A stretch of 6,611 nt of DNA from Nitrospira sp. (GTDB taxonomy: Bacteria; Nitrospirota; Thermodesulfovibrionia; Thermodesulfovibrionales; SM23-35), in contig VGWZ01000111.1 of assembly GCA_016873595.1 (NCBI GenBank), forward strand, positions 1-6,611, written 5' to 3'. The notes beneath the pieces are model-generated. The model was given only the letters and a program-made list of their open reading frames with translations. It made no database searches and was not told the DNA's origin. The position numbers and the translations under genes are program-made. Positions 5,464 through 6,611 of this stretch are shown piece by piece (the stretch's first letter is position 1; every line of letters begins with the position of its first letter).

Positions 5464-5493
5464 TTTAAACGACTCCTTATCCTTAGCCGTCAA
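5464..5493 (-). promoter_or_regulatory. Candidate promoter for the DUF5677-like gene
   Basis: TTGACG (5493-5488) is followed after 18 bases by TTTAAA (5469-5464) on the minus strand. The -35 is good and the -10 is a 4 of 6 match. It starts just after the GIY-YIG stop and would yield a leader of about 90 bases before 5365. No terminator is seen between the GIY-YIG gene and this site. Confidence 0.35.
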
Positions 5494-5495
5494 GA

Positions 5496-5783
5496 TTATT
5501 TTCCCTGTCTATTATACTTTGGATCACTTCTTAAAAGAATTCTGGATTCTTTTTCCCTCGCTTCTTCAATGCTTTTCATTTGCTCAATTTGAACTTTCGA
5601 GCCAGGAATAAAATCTTTGCCGTCGACTAAATGCTCTGCCAACCTTTCCCTAACGCGAACTCTCTGAGCTGTCCCGGTATAATTGTTTTTCCCGCCTTCC
5701 GTAAGGATTTTGTAAACTACTGGTTTGTTGTTTGGCAGCTTTTCTATTCCCGTTTTGTTGAAATTTACTGTCTTTTTTGCCAT
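5496..5783 (-). CDS. Single-domain GIY-YIG nuclease-like protein
   Basis: The 95-residue protein (MAKKTVNFNKTGIEKL...) is almost entirely one GIY-YIG fold. VVY at 22-24 stands for GIY and YTG at 35-37 for YIG, followed by the Arg-rich helix QRVRVRERLAEHL (40-52), a Glu at 79 (EKESRILL) in place of the catalytic metal-binding Glu, and the closing PKYN (88-91). These are the five conserved features of the superfamily, so a metal-dependent DNA nuclease activity is plausible, though no DNA-binding partner domain is present. The ATG at 5783 is chosen because GGAGG lies seven bases upstream; a TTG at 5789 in the same frame would have almost no spacing. The gene begins two bases after the stop of the LexA-like repressor, and its Shine-Dalgarno lies within that gene, so both are surely co-transcribed and probably coupled. 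Confidence 0.85.
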   Translation of the reverse strand: MAKKTVNFNKTGIEKLPNNKPVVYKILTEGGKNNYTGTAQRVRVRERLAEHLVDGKDFIPGSKVQIEQMKSIEEAREKESRILLRSDPKYNRQGK

Positions 5784-5785
5784 TT

Positions 5786-6412
5786 TCAAACCTCCAACTT
5801 CGGAATCGTAGTTACAGCCACTCCTTGAACCTGGAAATTTTCAGTCAGGATAATTGGCTTGTGACTTTTGTTATTCGACCTTGGCATTAAAACAACACAG
5901 TTTTTACGATGTTGAAACTCTTTTACAGTTGCCTCATCGTCAATCAAAGCTACAACTATATCGCCATTTTGCGCCGTTGACTGCTGGCGAACAAGTATTA
6001 AATCCCCATCATTGATTCCAGCTTTGTTCATGGAATCACCTTTAGCCCTAAGCAAAAAGTATTTAAACCCTGGTTTTGCAAGGGAAACAGATACAGGAAT
6101 ATATCCCTCAATATTTTCCTGAGCTAAAATAGGCACTCCACAGGTTACCATACCAACTAAAGGGATATCGACTGTGCGGGCATGAACTGAATCTGCGTCA
6201 ATATCTTTAATTAATTGCAAATCGCCATTTGAACGCTTTCTCAAAATACCTTTCTGGATTAATTTCTCAATAATTAAAGCAGCCGACCGAGGGGATTTAT
6301 ATCCAAGCGCTGTCATCAACTCACGCACAGATGGGGTTTTACCTTTATGCATAAGCCAGTTTCGTATATAACGGATTGCATCTGCTTGCCTTTGACTTAG
6401 TTGTGTCTTCAT
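5786..6412 (-). CDS. lexA: LexA/UmuD-type self-cleaving transcriptional repressor
   Basis: The 208-residue protein has LexA length. An N-terminal winged helix-turn-helix (about 1-68: TPSVRELMTALGYKSPRSAA at 26-45) precedes an S24 peptidase domain. The cleavage site is VTCGVPILAQENIEG, with Cys91-Gly92 at the scissile position; Ser127 lies in RAKGDSM and Lys164 in EATVKEF, the Ser-Lys dyad. LexA proteins repress DNA-damage genes and cut themselves when RecA filaments form. Cys-Gly replaces the usual Ala-Gly of E. coli LexA, as in UmuD. The ATG at 6412 is chosen because homology begins at MKTQLSQRQADAI; the frame is open to 6547, but that extension crosses the promoter and is not LexA-like. No Shine-Dalgarno is seen before it. 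It could be the genomic LexA or an accessory repressor of this locus; no other SOS gene is in view. Confidence 0.87.
   Translation of the reverse strand: MKTQLSQRQADAIRYIRNWLMHKGKTPSVRELMTALGYKSPRSAALIIEKLIQKGILRKRSNGDLQLIKDIDADSVHARTVDIPLVGMVTCGVPILAQENIEGYIPVSVSLAKPGFKYFLLRAKGDSMNKAGINDGDLILVRQQSTAQNGDIVVALIDDEATVKEFQHRKNCVVLMPRSNNKSHKPIILTENFQVQGVAVTTIPKLEV
5791..5795 (-). promoter_or_regulatory. Shine-Dalgarno of the GIY-YIG gene, inside the repressor gene
   Basis: GGAGG with a seven-base spacer precedes the ATG at 5783. It lies within the last codons of the LexA-like gene (AAG TTG GAG GTT TGA). It decides the start of the GIY-YIG protein against an upstream TTG at 5789. Confidence 0.8.
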
Positions 6413-6415
6413 AAT

Positions 6416-6440
6416 TATACAAAGTGTATCATAGTGTATA
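6416..6440. promoter_or_regulatory. Operator-like repeats over the repressor promoter
   Basis: The plus strand holds ATACA-AAG-TGTAT, a 13-bp palindrome (6417-6429), and a direct repeat AGTGTAT at 6423-6429 and 6433-6439, spaced 10 bases, about one helical turn. TATACA (6416-6421) and TGTATA (6435-6440) are also inverted repeats 13 bases apart. All overlap the -10 and start site, the right place for autorepression by the LexA-like protein. The sequence is neither the E. coli CTGT-N8-ACAG nor the Gram-positive GAAC-N4-GTTC box. Confidence 0.5.
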
Positions 6441-6451
6441 AAAAAAGTCAA
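6423..6451 (-). promoter_or_regulatory. Promoter of the LexA-like gene
   Basis: TTGACT (6451-6446), a 17-base spacer and TACACT (6428-6423) preceded by TGA form an extended -10 promoter. Start of transcription would fall near 6416, four bases or so before the ATG at 6412, predicting an almost leaderless mRNA. A second TATAAT at 6419-6414 has no good -35 and would start inside the coding region. Confidence 0.6.
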
Positions 6452-6550
6452 GCATGTGTGTAAGTTCAAGATATGATGGCTGATGTAATACTTCCCGAAT
6501 TTTAATATCTCAGAAGAAATTAAACCTGCAACACAAAATAGTGCCATAGG

Positions 6551-6574
6551 GCGGAAGAGCAGAAGTGCAGAAGC
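6551..6574. repeat. Three tandem copies of an 8-base unit (GCRGAAGN)
   Basis: GCGGAAGA, GCAGAAGT and GCAGAAGC lie head to tail. This is a short tandem repeat in the gene-free stretch upstream of the repressor (6452-6611), in which no gene or other clear signal is seen. Confidence 0.5.
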
Positions 6575-6611
6575 AAAAAACTTAGAAAACTAACCGACCT
6601 TGACCTTCCAC

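Noticed and set aside
5420..5510. Startless or TTG-start reading frame containing ILTAKDKESFKGVREGKVRF after the GIY-YIG gene
   Set aside because: It looks coding-like and could be a C-terminal extension lost by a frameshift, but small GIY-YIG proteins commonly end near YNxQGK, as here, so no gene is claimed.
6413..6547. N-terminal 45-residue extension of the repressor frame starting at 6547
   Set aside because: It is hydrophobic, unlike any LexA N terminus, has no ribosome binding site, and crosses a good promoter with operator-like repeats.

Overview
Every gene seen here reads on the minus strand, so gene order below runs from high to low coordinates. The organism is a bacterium with an AT-rich genome. 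Shine-Dalgarno sequences are strong, tRNA genes encode their CCA ends, and the cluster tRNA-Thr(UGU), tRNA-Tyr(GUA), tRNA-Gly(UCC), tRNA-Thr(GGU), tuf has the same order as thrU-tyrU-glyT-thrT-tufB of Escherichia coli. Spacers contain short AT-rich inverted-repeat elements of the kind common in uncultured Nitrospirota or former Deltaproteobacteria. The phylum cannot be fixed from this window.

Housekeeping part (1-1680): the first 39 codons of elongation factor Tu (1-118), four tRNA genes (205-776), a plausible extended -10 promoter for this operon (847-877), and the 23S rRNA 2'-O-methyltransferase gene rlmB (928-1680). Two of the tRNA spacers carry the same composite element: a hairpin just after the CCA end, followed by a long imperfect inverted repeat.

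Junction (1681-2283): no intact gene. It holds a CACAGAG/CTCTGTG inverted-repeat element and what looks like a decaying gene. That gene is a small reading frame with a good ribosome binding site, broken by a one-base shift in an A run, followed in the same frame by coding-like residues interrupted by stops.

Accessory part (2284-6412): a type II restriction-modification pair, made of a SPPY-class DNA methyltransferase (3110-4327) coupled to a TdeIII-family endonuclease (2318-3103). Upstream lie a DUF5677-like gene (4490-5365), a single-domain GIY-YIG nuclease-like gene (5496-5783), and a LexA/UmuD-type self-cleaving repressor (5786-6412). The lexA-like gene and the GIY-YIG gene are translationally coupled. 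The repressor has its own promoter, which overlaps repeat-rich operator-like DNA and predicts an almost leaderless message. The layout suggests a small defence island beside a conserved tRNA-tuf locus. Points most worth checking are the Lys-to-Thr change at the presumed catalytic motif of the endonuclease, the Cys-Gly cleavage site of the repressor, and the repressor/GIY-YIG pair.
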